Below, piece by piece: positions 44,241 through 55,345 of a stretch of DNA of 64,000 nt. A model generated the notes under the pieces. That model ran no database searches, was not told the DNA's origin, and worked only from the letters and a program-made list of their open reading frames with translations. Where the stretch lies: assembly GCA_013398295.1 (NCBI GenBank), contig VZSF01001354.1:558180-622179 (forward strand). Reading direction: 5' to 3'. Position 1 is the stretch's first letter. Every line of letters begins with the position of its first letter. This stretch comes from Chionis minor (taxonomy: Eukaryota; Chordata; Aves; Charadriiformes; Chionididae). The translations under genes and the position numbers were made by a program.

Positions 44241-46505
44241 GACCCTGCTAGTGCCCACAGAAAGCAACATGCAGTCTGACTGTGCCAGCTGAATTTATAT
44301 TAGATTTGAGCTGTGTCACCTTTCTTGTTTTCCTCTTCTATTCCTTCCTCTATTTACCAGTTTTCAGTTACTTGGTTCCTTCAGTAATTTGGATGTAACA
44401 GCAAGTATGCACATTTGTGATATTACAAGGCATGACTTTTTATTGGTTTGCTTTCTGAAAAGGGATGTATTGTTCTAGGTTTCACATAAAAGCCATATGA
44501 ATTATTCTCCCGCAGGTATCAAATAATAATCTAAATAATTAATAGTGTTCTATGACATTGTGTTTATTCCTCAAAGTTCTTGCAACATAATATTAAGAGT
44601 AGAGTTGCCCTTTCATTCTTTTAGGGCCCAGGGGCAGATTTGTTTGTAACAGTGACTGCATGAGTGCAAAAGAATGTTGCACTGGAAAAGGAGAAATACA
44701 CAACTGAATTATTTCCTTGTGTTTGTTTGCAAATAGTGTTTAAAGTGATGTCTATCTTGTAATGACTATGCAAGTGGGAATGGTAGTGGTAAGAAGGGCA
44801 GAAAAAATACGTATTCATGTTTCTCAAAAAATGGAAAAGAAATAGAGGGATGTTCCGCTCTGTCACTGCTTCATGATTTTGACTTAAACTAATGGTAGTT
44901 GTGAAGTACGATTTTCAGAGTTTGGAAATCCCAGTGCATTGCCAGAACAAAAATGAAGTAAACCCACCCCTATGGCTGCAAAAGTCCCAGTGAAGATGCA
45001 CGGATGAAAAAACATATTAAACCATGAGAGTTACAGGAGCGCTTCTGATCCTGCTATCTAATATATGTCAAACCAGTTGACATAAATCAAAGGCAGTACT
45101 ACTTTTTAATGTAGTCAAGATATAAACAGATATAGATATATTTATGTGTATATAAATATATACATATCTAAATTGACTATGTTAAAAGGTAGTATTCCCT
45201 TTGATTTTTATCAGCCACTTTACCCTAACTACAAAGGATCTGGATTCAAAAGTATCTTAAAAAAACCCCATAGGTGTTAGAATTCAGAAAGAATACTTAT
45301 TTCCTAAAGCATATCCTCTAATGACTCTTTCCTATTTTGAAGATACTTTAATTCCTTGCAAAACATTAGGAGTATCTTTACATGGAATTGCTGTAAGCTA
45401 AAATGTATTGGAAGCTGTGAAGTGAAGGAAAGGATATTCACTTGCATAGCAATGGAAGCATGGAGGGAAAGAATCAATGAACAGACATAGGAGCTTTCCG
45501 TGTATATTATGCATGGATATGTTTGTGTATTATTTTTGTGTGTGTCAAGTGGTGCTTCTGTGGTTTCTGGGACCTGTAATCTCAAAACCCCATAAAATAC
45601 AGGAAGAAATCTGTGACTTGCAAGAGCAGAGAGGTATGTTCATATGTTAATATGTTAAATTAATATTAATTTGAGCAATAGCCCTTATAAAGACATACCT
45701 GTAGAAAACCATCAGGACACACATGGAAAGGAAAAAACAAAAGCATGGGTGTTGATTTATGTTTTTCTTTAGCTATGTATTGGCTTTTTCCCTACCTTCT
45801 GAAATACTATGTTTTTGTTGTTTCTGCTGACTGCCAGGACATATATTAATGAAAATAGAGAAAGCTTGGAATAGGCTCAGTTGAATGTATCATTAAGCTG
45901 TTAGTGGCTTCAGCAGATGCAGGAATTACTTTTTTTTCCATTCATCTAGATCAAATAAAACTCTTGTATATTTTCTAGCGAGCATGAAGCATACCTGGAA
46001 ACTCACTGCATAGGCAGGTGTAAGCAAATTTTTTTATAGGTGGTGCTAGAAACTTTGTTATTCTTGAATAAGCCTATGAGTTAAATGAGCTTTGAGCTGC
46101 TGTTACCAAGGGTTACTTGCTAGGGCTTATTTTAGTTCTTGTTTGTTTCCCCTGTTGTTAATTGTTCTCCATTTTAACAAGCAGCTAGTAGTTGAAAGCT
46201 TCATGGTGGTGCAGATGGGATAACGTGAGTTTGCTTTCTTTTAACACTTAACTTACATAACAGTTAGTCCCTCAGTCTGTTCACTCCTAATCACCTGGTC
46301 TATATCAAAGAGAGACAGCAGAAAGTACATACTGCTTTGTATACAGGCATGCATGGGTATGAAACCTGCACTCTTACTGTTAGAATGCAGCCACTTTTTG
46401 GTTTTGTACAAAAGTAACTTGTTGAACATCTGTGTCTCTTTCTATGACTTCATTTACTTGTCTGTTGCTCTCTGTAAGTAAATATGAGGATAAGAGTACA
46501 TGTAG
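44241..46505. other. AT-rich unique DNA, no gene recognised
   Basis: Contains an AT-rich TATA/GATA low-complexity stretch at 45121-45170. Nothing else is recognised. Confidence 0.45.
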
Positions 46506-46675
46506 AGGTGGTGGAGTCTCCAACTTTGGAGACATTCAAAACCTGCCATCAAAACCTCGATGCCATCCTGTGCAACCTGCTCTAGGTGAAACTGCTCTGG
46601 CAGGGAGGATTGAACTAGATGATCTCCAGAGGTCCCTTCCAACCCCTAAGATTCTATTATTCTATGATTCTATGA
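46506..46675 (+). mobile_element. CR1 3' end, plus orientation, tail-to-tail with the next CR1
   Basis: GTGGTGGAGTCTCCAACTTT, GGAGACATTCAAAACCTGCC and GATGATCTCCAGAGGTCCC lead into the tail TTCTATTATTCTATGATTC, a CR1 3' end in sense orientation. The tail runs straight into the minus-oriented CR1 starting at 46676. Confidence 0.9.
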
Positions 46676-46747
46676 TCATCAAGTCTAACTGTTAACCTAG
46701 CACTGCCAAGTCCACCACTAAACCATGTCCCTCAGCACCACATCTAC

Positions 46748-47368
46748 CTATCTATTAAATACCTCCAGACATGGCAATTCCATCACTTCCCTTCGCAGCC
46801 TGTTCCAATGCTTGATAACCCTCTCAGGGAAGAAATTTTTCCCAATATCCAATCTAGACCTCCCCTGGCACAGCTTGAGGCTGTTTCCTCTTCTTCTATA
46901 GTTTGTTACTTGGGAGAAGAGACTGCCCCCCACCTTGCAACAGCCTCCTCTCAGGCAGTTGTAGAGAGTGATAATGTCTCCCTTCAGCCTCCTTTTCTCC
47001 AGGCTAAACAATCCCAACTCTCTCAGCCGCTCCTCATAAGACTTGTGCTCTAGACCCCTCACCAGCTTCATTGCCGTTCTCTGGACACGCTCCAGCACCT
47101 CAGTGTCTTTCTTGCAGTGAGGGGCCCCAAACTGAACACAGTATCTGAGGTGGGGCCTCACCAGTACCAAGTATAGGGGTTTCTCGTCCTGCTGGCCACT
47201 GCTGCTATTCCTGATACAAGCCAGGATGCTACTGGCCTTCTTGGCCACCTGGGCACACTGCTGGATCGTATTCAGCCAGCTGTCAACCAACGCCCCCAGA
47301 TCCTTTTCTGCCAGGCAGCTTTCCATCTGCTCTTCTCTGTAGTGCTGCATGGGGTTGTTGTTCTCCAA
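46748..47368 (-). pseudogene. CR1 ORF2 C-terminal region remnant
   Basis: A 206-codon open frame on the minus strand carries the conserved CR1 C-terminal words [40 protein letters not shown] and [17 protein letters not shown]. This part of ORF2 follows the reverse-transcriptase catalytic domains. It is intact only as a fragment, since the upstream catalytic motif is broken and the frame is disrupted. Similar to 63198-63662. Confidence 0.9.
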
Positions 47369-47623
47369 GTGCAGGACCCGACACTTGGCTTTATGGAACC
47401 TTATAGAATGGGCCTTGGCCCATTAATCCAGGCTGNCTGGGCACACCGCTGGATCGTATTCAGCCAGCTGTCAACCAACGCCCCCAGATCCTTTTCTGCC
47501 AGGCAGCTTTCCATCTGCTCTTCTCTGTAGTGCTGCATGGGGTTGTTGTTCTCCAAGTGCAGGACCCGACACTTGGCTTTATGGAACCTTATAGAATGGG
47601 CCTTGGCCCATTAATCCAGGCTG
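47249..47623. repeat. Probable false tandem duplication around N (187 bp x 2)
   Basis: Bases 47249-47435 and 47437-47623 match at offset 188 with a single difference seen (T at 47258, C at 47446); the N at 47436 lies exactly between. The one mismatch could be heterozygosity, a read error or a different CR1 copy. Confidence 0.9.
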
Positions 47624-47889
47624 TCCAGATCCCTCTGCAGACCCTTTCTACCCTCAAGTGGTTCAACACTCCTGCCCAAGTTGCTGCCATCTGCAAACTT
47701 ACTGAGGGCGCACTCAATCCTCTCGTCCAGGTCGTTGATACAGATATTAAACAAAACTGGGCCCAATACTGAGCCCTGGGGAACACCGCTTGTGACCAGC
47801 CTCCAATTGGATTTAACTCCATTCACCACCACTCGCTGTGCCCAGCCTTCCAGCCCGTTTTTTACCCAGAGAAGCTTACGCCCATTCAT
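47611..47889 (-). pseudogene. CR1 ORF2 reverse-transcriptase remnant
   Basis: The minus-strand frame contains [16 protein letters not shown] (domain 4) and [18 protein letters not shown], where the catalytic FADD reads FADG, so the second aspartate is lost. A preceding segment ([10 protein letters not shown]) is typical of CR1 upstream of domain 4. The copy cannot encode an active enzyme. Confidence 0.9.
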
Positions 47890-47912
47890 GCCACGAGCAG
47901 CCAGTTTCTCCA

Positions 47913-48375
47913 GGAGAATGCTGTGGGAAATGGTGTCAATGGTGGCAGTAGCCAGATTAAATTCTAGCTGGGCTTTGACCCTTCTAATTTTCTCCCTGCA
48001 TAACCTGACAACATCCTTGTAGTCCTCTTGAATTGCCTGCTCCTTCTTCTGAAGGTCATAAACTCTCCTTTTTTTCCTGAGTTCCAGCCAAAGGTCTCTG
48101 TTCAGCTAGGCCGGTCTTCCTCACTGGCTCATCTTTTGGCACANGGAGAATGCTGTGGGAAATGGTGTCAATGGTGGCAGTAGCCAGATTAAATTCTAGC
48201 TGGGCTTTGACCCTTCTAATTTTCTCCCTGCATAACCTGACAACATCCTTGTAGTCCTCTTGAATTGCCTGCTCCTTCTTCTGAAGGTCATAAACTCTCC
48301 TTTTTTTCCTGAGTTCCAGCCAAAGGTCTCTGTTCAGCTAGGCCGGTCTTCCTCACTGGCTCATCTTTTGGCACA
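47913..48375. repeat. Probable false tandem duplication around N (231 bp x 2)
   Basis: Bases 47913-48143 and 48145-48375 are the same sequence at offset 232, with the N at 48144 between them. Confidence 0.93.
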
Positions 48376-48585
48376 ATAGGACAGCCTGCTCCTGTGCCTT
48401 TAAGATTTCTTTCTTGAAGAATGTCCAGCCTTCCTGGACTCCTTTGCCCTTCAGGACTGCCTCCCAAGGGACTCTGTCAACCAGCCTCCTAAACAGGCCA
48501 AAGTCTTCCCTCCAGAAGTCCAAGGTAGCAATTCTGCTGACCACCCTCCTTATTTGTCCAAGAATCGAAGTATTCAATAGGAGAA

Positions 48586-51010
48586 TATACTACTCTAGGT
48601 AGAAGGAGAGTGTACTATACTATGTTCAGTACATCCAAACACCTTATTTCATCTTCCTTCTAAAAGTTATCACTAAAAAGCACAGGGCTTGGGATGGCAG
48701 TACGTGTAAGGTTGTAGTCCATAGCTGCTAAAAGTGACCGTGTCACAAGCAGGAGGCTTTGATCAGTTAAAAAGACTGAAATACACAAATACAGACAAAT
48801 GGAAGTGAAATGGTCTGAACTTTGGCACTCTTGATTTCTTATGCAGTAGGTTATTTTCTGTTATAAAAGGTATTTTGTTGGTTTTTTTGGGAATGGAGAA
48901 GAGCCAGGTGGGTAGAGTTACTAACTCATCACGAGTTAGTAACAGTTAGTTACAAACAGTTTTTTACTATCATAGAGCTTTCTTTTTCACTTTGATCAAA
49001 TTATTGCTAAGCTATTTTGGTGGTGCTGCTGGGTGTTAGGGGAAAAATAGCAACAGAAAACATAGCGTAGCTTTCCCTGTTTTCTGGGTGGACTCTTGAA
49101 CTGATTATTTTTTCTTTGATGTTAGTTTTTTTTAATGTCTGAATCTGACCTCTGGTGCTGACAGTCAAAGAGTGACAGGACCAAATTCTGAGAAATCTAA
49201 CAAATATTCTGTAAAATCTAATAGACCTTTGACCTTTCAGTAGGGGATAAGTACTGTCCACTTACGGGCTTTTTACTTGTCTGATCTGTCTCCAATATTA
49301 TGAAAAAGTAACTTGGCTGAACACTGGCATATCAGCTAATCATTTGCAGAGTCCTCATCTGATCATTCCTAGAGACGAAATCTCTGCTTCCTGCTGGTAT
49401 GGTAGAGGTGAAGAAAGTCATATGTAGTAAATGCACTGTAATAGCTAATGGAGGTTGTCTGAGCTTGGAAGAAAGTATTCTTTTAATTAAAATAATAATA
49501 TTGGATTTTTAGCCAGTTTACATAAATCTTTCTTTTTGACTTCTGGGAAAAAATGTACTAAGCGAAGTCTTTATGCTTGTTTCTCTAAAGTATATGGATG
49601 GTTTTTGTAGTCTGAGAAAAACACGTGAAATTCTAGCAGTAGGAAAGTAAGATGCTACAATACATGCTCAAGCTTCATTGTGTAGTTCTCCCTTGCAATA
49701 AAGGTGGCCTGATCATAGGAAAATTTGGATGAGCAGTAAGGGAGAAGTCTTGGCTGCGCAAATTAGCTGCTGTATTATTCTAAACTTATGTGAGCACTGT
49801 GGACTGTAGACAATTTGTACTTCACCTAAAACAGCCTGATGACCTATAATGACTAGAATTTGAATCCTGTAATCTGAATTTACTTAACAAGATAATTAAA
49901 TATCTAAAGTCAGCTCATTTAGAGGCTAGAATGGATTAGCTGTACACATTTGCAGATTTCTGCCGTTCTATTTTTATGCATGGCTGTATGTTCTCAAATT
50001 TTTTGTTAAAGCTTTTCTTTCAAATCTGGTATCTTAGCTTTTGCCATAGCAATTAGTGCTGTGAAGAGCTTTCCATTGTCCTAGGAACCGAGGGAAAAGA
50101 AATTACGAAATGCTGAATAAGACAGAATGGGTTTAGTCCTCATTGCAGTGTAGAAAAGCACTCAGAAAAGTTAATTAAGCTCAGGAAATAGACAGCAAGA
50201 TAATTAAGATTAGGCCTAATTTTACACGGCAGGCATTCTGTGATGTTTTCCAAGAGACTAAAGGGACATCATGTAGAGAAACTCCAGGCTTTCAGTCAGT
50301 CTCTCGAAAGATCATTACAGCTGATGTTAAACAGTAAGACAGACTAATGTGATGGGGCATATGTTTTCTTTTACATTTCTTTAAAAGTAAAATTGTGCCA
50401 TAAATGTAAACAAGGACTAAATACACACTTTATTATTACTGGCAGTGAGATACCTAAGCGAATCTGTTGTGGAAAAACGGTAAGCATTAACACAAATAAC
50501 CCTGGATGCGTTTGTTACTTCCTCTGCCATACTAAAGTCTGCCATGCTGTACTGCAGTTTATTATGTTCTAGAAAACTGCTGAGAATGGTCTTTTGTTCA
50601 AATCAGGCATACAGTGTTCATTTTCCTACCATTGGGGACCTCAGGCATACTCTGTAGCATTCAATATGATGGCAATGTAGCTTCCTACTACTGTCAGAAA
50701 AAAAATCATACAGAGGTTGACACAAAACCTAATTACCCTCTTATCCACTTCAGTTTTTTATTACTAGGTACACTAGAAATCTTAGAAATGAAAATGAGGA
50801 ATAAATTACATGGAACTGTGGATTCTGGTTATTTGTTCTTTGAAATGCTTCTACTAATTCTGTGCATAGCAAATTAGTATCATTTCTTATTAAGCTCAAA
50901 TCAATCATTTAGAAACCACTGCTTTATTCTGTATGCCTGGGCTCATACACCAGCACTGTCAAAACTTTTGGGTTTCTGACTAAATGATCCTACGAAATAT
51001 TCTATAATTT
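48586..51010. other. AT-rich unique DNA, no gene recognised
   Basis: A perfect 10-bp-arm hairpin (TTACTAACTC / GAGTTAGTAA, 5-bp loop) lies at 48918-48942, followed by a third related word CAGTTAGTTAC. No gene or repeat family is recognised. Confidence 0.45.
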
Positions 51011-51695
51011 CATAGAATCATAGAATCATAGAATCACTTGGGTTGGAAGAGACCTTCAAGATCATCGAGTCCAACCATAAACCTACACTGCCAAAACCTC
51101 CCCTAACCCATGTCCCTCAGCACCACCTCTACCTGTCTTTTAAATACCTCCAGGGACGGCGATTCCACCACCTCCCTGGACAGCTTGTTCCAATGCTTGA
51201 TAACCCTTTCGGTAAAGAAGTTTTTCCTAATATCCAATCCAGACCTCCCCTGGCACAACCTGAGGCCATTTCCTCTTGTCCTGTTGCTTGTTACTTGGGA
51301 GAAGAGACTGACCCCCACCTCGCTACAACCTCCTTTCAGGGAGTTGTAGAGAATGATAAGGTCTCCCCTCAACCTCCTCTCTCCAGGCTAAACAATCCCA
51401 ACTCTCTCAGCTGCTCCTCATAAGACTTGCTCTCCAGACCCCTCACCAGCTTCATTGCCCTTCTCTGGACACGCTCCAGCACCTCAATGTCTCTCCGATA
51501 CTGCGGTGCCCAAAACTGAACACAGCACTCAAGCTGCGGCCTCACCAGTGCTGAGTCCAGGGTCACAATCACTTCCCTGCTCCTGCTGGTCACACCATTC
51601 TTCATACAGGCCAAGATGCCATTGGCCTTCTTGGCCACCTGGGCACACTGCTGCCTCATGTTCAGCCGACTGTCTACCAGGACCCCCAGCTCTAC
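51011..51695 (-). mobile_element. CR1 LINE 3' fragment, 5'-truncated
   Basis: Begins with three tail units (CATAGAATCATAGAATCATA) in reverse complement, then the 3' region, then the ORF2 C-terminal region. Minus-strand frames 51103-51372 and 51369-51776 carry [20 protein letters not shown] and [20 protein letters not shown], conserved CR1 words, in different frames, so a frameshift separates them near 51370. It abuts the longer CR1 starting at 51752. Confidence 0.92.
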
Positions 51696-52443
51696 CAGCA
51701 AATTCTCTGAAAATTTATTTGGTGTCCCAGAAGTCAATGCTGTCATTTTTATGGGAGTTGGAAGGGACCTTACCATCTAGTTCAGACCTCCCTGGCGTGG
51801 GCAGGGACACCCTCCACTAGACCAGGTTGCTCAAAGCTCCATCCAGCCTGGCCGTGAACACTTCCAGGGATGGGGCATCTACAACTTCCCTGGGCAACCT
51901 GTGCCAGTGCCTCACTATTTACCCTCACTGTTTATGCTCAGAGTAAAGAATTTCTTCCTAATATCTAAACTAAATCCTCTTCCATCTTGAAGCAATTACC
52001 CCTCATCGTATCACTACATGCCCTTGTAAAAAGTCCCTCTCCAGCTTTCTTGTAGGCCCCTTTCAGATACTGGAAGGCTGCTATAAGGTCTCCCCAGAGC
52101 CCTCCCTTCTCCAGGCTGAACAACCCCAACTCTCTCAGCCTGTCTGCATAGGAGAGGCGCTCCAGCCCTCTGATCATCTTTGTGGCCCTCGTCTGGAGCC
52201 ACTCCAACAGGTCCATGTCGTTCTTATGCTGGGGCCACAGAGCTGGACACAGTATTCCAGGTGGGATCCCACCAGAGCAGAGTAGAGGGGGAGAATCACC
52301 TCCCTTGACCTGCTGGACACACTTCTTTTGATGCAAACAAGGATGTGGTTGGCTTTCTGTGCTGCTAGTGCACATTGCCAGCTTATGTTGAGTTTCCCAT
52401 CCACCAGCACGCCAAAGCCCCTGTCCTCGGGGCTGTTCTCAAT

Positions 52444-53286
52444 CTATTCTGTGTCCAGCCTGTATTTGTGCTTGGGATTGCCCTGACCCACATGCAGGAC
52501 CTTGCACTTGGCCTTGTTGAACTTCATGAGGTTTGCACAGGCCCACCTCTCAAGCTTGTCCAGGTCCCTCTGGATGGCATCTCTTCCCTCCAGTGTGTTG
52601 ATGGTACCACACAGCTTGCTGTCACTAGCAAACTTGCTGAGGATGCACTTAATCCCACTGTCCCTGTCGCTGACAAAGATGTTGGGCCGCACTGGTCCCG
52701 GTACTGACCTCTCAGGAATGTCACTTATCACTGATCACCACTTTAACGTTGAGCCATTGACCACAACTCTTTGAGTGTGACCATCCAGCCAATTCCTTAT
52801 CCACCAAGTGGTCCATCCATCAAATCCATGTCTTTCCAGTTTAGTGACAAGGATGTCGTGTGGGACAGTGTCAAATGCCTTGCACAAGTCCAGGTAGTCA
52901 CTGGCTCTTCCCTTGTCTACCAATGCTGTAACGCTGTAGTAGAAGGCCACCAAATATGTCAGGCACAATTTTCCTGTTGGCTGTCACCAATCATCTCCTT
53001 ATTTTCCTTAGCATATGCCATAGCATATTTTCCAGGAGTATCTGCTCCATGATCTTGCTCAGCACAGAGGTGAGACTGACCAGCCTGTAGTTCCTCAGCT
53101 CTTCCTTTTTTTCTTTTTTTTTTTAAAAATGGGGTTTATGTTTCCCCTTTTCCAGTTGGCAGGAACTTCACTGGACTGCCAGGTCTTCTCAAATATGATG
53201 GAGAGTGAATTAGCAACTTCATCCGCCAGTTCCGTTGGGACCCACAGATGTATCTCACCAGCATCCATGGATTTGTGCACCTTCAC
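52444..53286 (-). pseudogene. CR1 ORF2 reverse-transcriptase remnant
   Basis: Three minus-strand frames cover the domain in pieces. At 53286-53095 is the N-terminal part (NSLSIIFEKTWQSSEVPANW). At 52968-52735 is motif [17 protein letters not shown], with the first catalytic aspartate still present. At 52731-52444 domain 4 is degraded (expected [10 protein letters not shown] reads DIPERSVPGP) and FADD reads FASD. An A/T-rich interruption near 53115 gives a poly-lysine run. The enzyme is dead. It shares the FASD change with the copy at 8258-8632. Confidence 0.9.
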
Positions 53287-53448
53287 GTTGCTCAGATGGT
53301 CTCAAACCTGATCTNGGTCTTCTCAAATATGATGGAGAGTGAATTAGCAACTTCATCCGCCAGTTCCGTTGGGACCCACAGATGTATCTCACCAGCATCC
53401 ATGGATTTGTGCACCTTCACGTTGCTCAGATGGTCTCAAACCTGATCT
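53182..53448. repeat. Probable false tandem duplication around N (133 bp x 2)
   Basis: Bases 53182-53314 and 53316-53448 are the same sequence at offset 134 with the N at 53315 between them. They lie within the CR1 reverse-transcriptase upstream region. Confidence 0.93.
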
Positions 53449-53781
53449 CCTAAAACAAGCAGTTCTTCATTCTCCCAGTCCCTGCCTTTGCCTTCAGTGA
53501 CTTGGGAGGTGTGGCTAGAGCCCTTGCTGATGAAGACTGAGGGAAAAAAGTCATTGAGCACCTCAGCCTTGTCCATATTCTGGGTGACCCATCTCCTGTT
53601 TCCTTTCAGAGAGGGCCCACATTTTTCTTAGTCTTCCTTTTGTCACTGACATACCTGTATTCTTGTTGCATTTGATGTGCCTGGCCACATTTAATTCTAT
53701 GTTGGCTGTAGCTTTCCTAACCTGATCCCTGGCTGCTTAGACAGTTTGTATTCCTCCCAGGCTACCTGTCCTTCCTTCTAC

Positions 53782-54208
53782 TCTGTGTAGGCTTCCTTTT
53801 CGGTTTGAGATTGTCGAGGAGCAACTTGTTCATGCATGCAGGCAGGCCTCCTGGCATTTTTACCTGACTTCCTCTTTGTTGCTATGTGTCACTCTTGAGC
53901 TTGGAGGAGGTGGTCCTTGAATATCAGCGAATTTTCTTGGGTGCCTCTTCCCTCCAGAGCTTTTTTGCATGTGTCCTGGTTTGAGGTGAAACAGNTCTGT
54001 GTAGGCTTCCTTTTCGGTTTGAGATTGTCGAGGAGCAACTTGTTCATGCATGCAGGCAGGCCTCCTGGCATTTTTACCTGACTTCCTCTTTGTTGCTATG
54101 TGTCACTCTTGAGCTTGGAGGAGGTGGTCCTTGAATATCAGCGAATTTTCTTGGGTGCCTCTTCCCTCCAGAGCTTTTTTGCATGTGTCCTGGTTTGAGG
54201 TGAAACAG
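53782..54208. repeat. Probable false tandem duplication around N (213 bp x 2)
   Basis: Bases 53782-53994 and 53996-54208 are the same sequence at offset 214 with the N at 53995 between them. The copies span the CR1-LTR junction, so the first 23 bases of the LTR also appear at 53972-53994; this is not a second LTR. Confidence 0.93.
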
Positions 54209-54967
54209 AACCAATTTTCTTTTCAGTAATTTTACTGTTCAGATAAGCCTCTTCTAACTAACTGAAGTCTCTGAAATTAACAGTATATTTTTCAGTGGTG
54301 GCTTCTAGCAGAGGTAAGGGCTGATGTTTATAGTTAATACCAAGGCATGGTGTGCAGAGAGACTCCTGCTTATACTTATTGCTGTAACAGCCAAGGGCAG
54401 CCAACTTTGTTATTTGCCCCATTGGAGGGTTGGAAGCAGAAGAGCGTAGAGGGGTCACACCTGTGGGGAGGAGTGGACAGGAGAGGTGACCAAACAGTGT
54501 ATTCCATCCCGTCTGCATCATGCTCAGTATAAAAGCTGAGAGTTTGAAGGGGTCAGCCTCTCTCTTCAATGGTTGGCGTCTGTGGAGGATTCTGTCTGTT
54601 CGTCTGCCTTTGATCCCACTCTGCGTGTTCCTGAATCCACTTCCTGAGTTCAGCTCTGCTCTGTTGCTGAGTCCAATCTAGGATTCTCCCAGTGCCTGTC
54701 AGTGACATCATTGTCAACCTGAGAGCTTGGTATGGGTTATATATATTGTATATATATCTTTTAAAAAATATATTACTATGTTTTCCTTTTATTATTACTA
54801 CCCATTAAAATAGTTAAGCTTCTTTTCAACTCAGAAGTCTCTTTCTCTCTCTCTCATTTTCTTTCCTCTCCTCAGAAGGGAGAAGCTCTCCCTTCTCTGA
54901 AGGGGAAAGAGGTAAAAGAGAACATCTGTTGTGTGTTCTAGCAGCCAGCTCAGCCCAAACCATGACA
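54186..54967 (+). mobile_element. Solo LTR of an avian endogenous retrovirus, inserted in CR1
   Basis: The element starts TGTCCTGGTTTGAGGTG and ends AAACCATGACA, the TG...CA ends of a retroviral LTR; similar starts and ends are familiar from common avian ERV LTRs. A TATA box (TATAAAAG, 54528-54535) and an ATTAAA (54804-54809) lie in the expected order, with a TA-rich stretch at 54738-54757 and a CT-rich tract at 54838-54855. CR1 sequence lies on both sides. There are no viral genes, so it is a solo LTR left by recombination. A clear target-site duplication is not visible (GCATG before, CGACA after), so it has decayed or the ends are misjudged by a few bases. Confidence 0.78.
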
Positions 54968-55345
54968 CGACAAAACTCTGCCAAGCAGATCCCTGAACAG
55001 GCCAAAGTGTGCTCTCTTGAAGTCCAGGGTAGGGTAGTGATCTTACAGTGTGTCCTCCTCACAGCCCTCAGGAACCTGAAATCCACCATCTCATGGTCAC
55101 TGCAGCCAAGGCTGCCCTTGAGCCTCACATTCCCCACCAGCCCCTCTGTGTTGGGGAGAACAAGGTCCAGCATGGCACCTCTCCTCTTTGGCTCTTCTAT
55201 CACTTGGAGAAGGAAGCTGTCATCAACGCATTCCAGGAACACCCTGGATTGCTTATGCCCAACTTTGTTCTCCTTCCGACAGATATTGGGGTGTTTGAAG
55301 TCCCCCATGACGAACCAGAGCTTGTGAACGTGAGAATACTGAGCA
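54968..55345 (-). pseudogene. CR1 ORF2 endonuclease (APE-like) remnant
   Basis: The minus-strand frame has VMGDFKHPNIC (expected GDFNHP, so the conserved asparagine reads lysine), LDLVLPNTEGLVGNVRLKGS and GCSDHEMVDF with the SDH motif kept. These belong to the apurinic-like endonuclease that nicks target DNA for CR1 integration. It is truncated at both ends: 5' by LINE truncation, 3' by the LTR insertion. Confidence 0.88.

Larger units (their letters stand above)
46676..48585 (-). mobile_element. CR1 LINE, 5'-truncated, with two assembly duplications inside
   Basis: Read on the minus strand it covers part of the linker after the endonuclease (48353-48577), the reverse transcriptase (47611-47889 and onward) and the C-terminal region and 3' end (46748-47368). 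The very 3' tail is missing, since it begins at GATCATCAAGTCTAAC where it meets the plus-strand CR1. Two segments are duplicated across the Ns at 47436 and 48144, so the true length is about 1.5 kb. Its 3' third is almost identical to the CR1 at 63.1 kb. Confidence 0.92.
51752..55345 (-). mobile_element. Long CR1 LINE (endonuclease to 3' region), split by a solo LTR
   Basis: The longest CR1 here. In minus-strand order it has an endonuclease C-terminal part (55345-54968), a solo LTR insertion (54967-54186), the linker (to about 53300), the reverse transcriptase (53286-52444), the C-terminal region and the 3' region, which starts at GGGAGTTGGAAGGGACC without the repeated tail. Two segments are duplicated across the Ns at 53315 and 53995. 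Without LTR and false copies it is about 2.5 kb; a full CR1 is about 4.5 kb, so it is 5'-truncated and internally deleted. Confidence 0.9.

Noticed and set aside
53248..53445. Frames that cross an N, with tandemly repeated peptide
   Set aside because: The repetition is the false duplication around 53315, not a protein repeat; the same holds for frames across 47436 and 53995.
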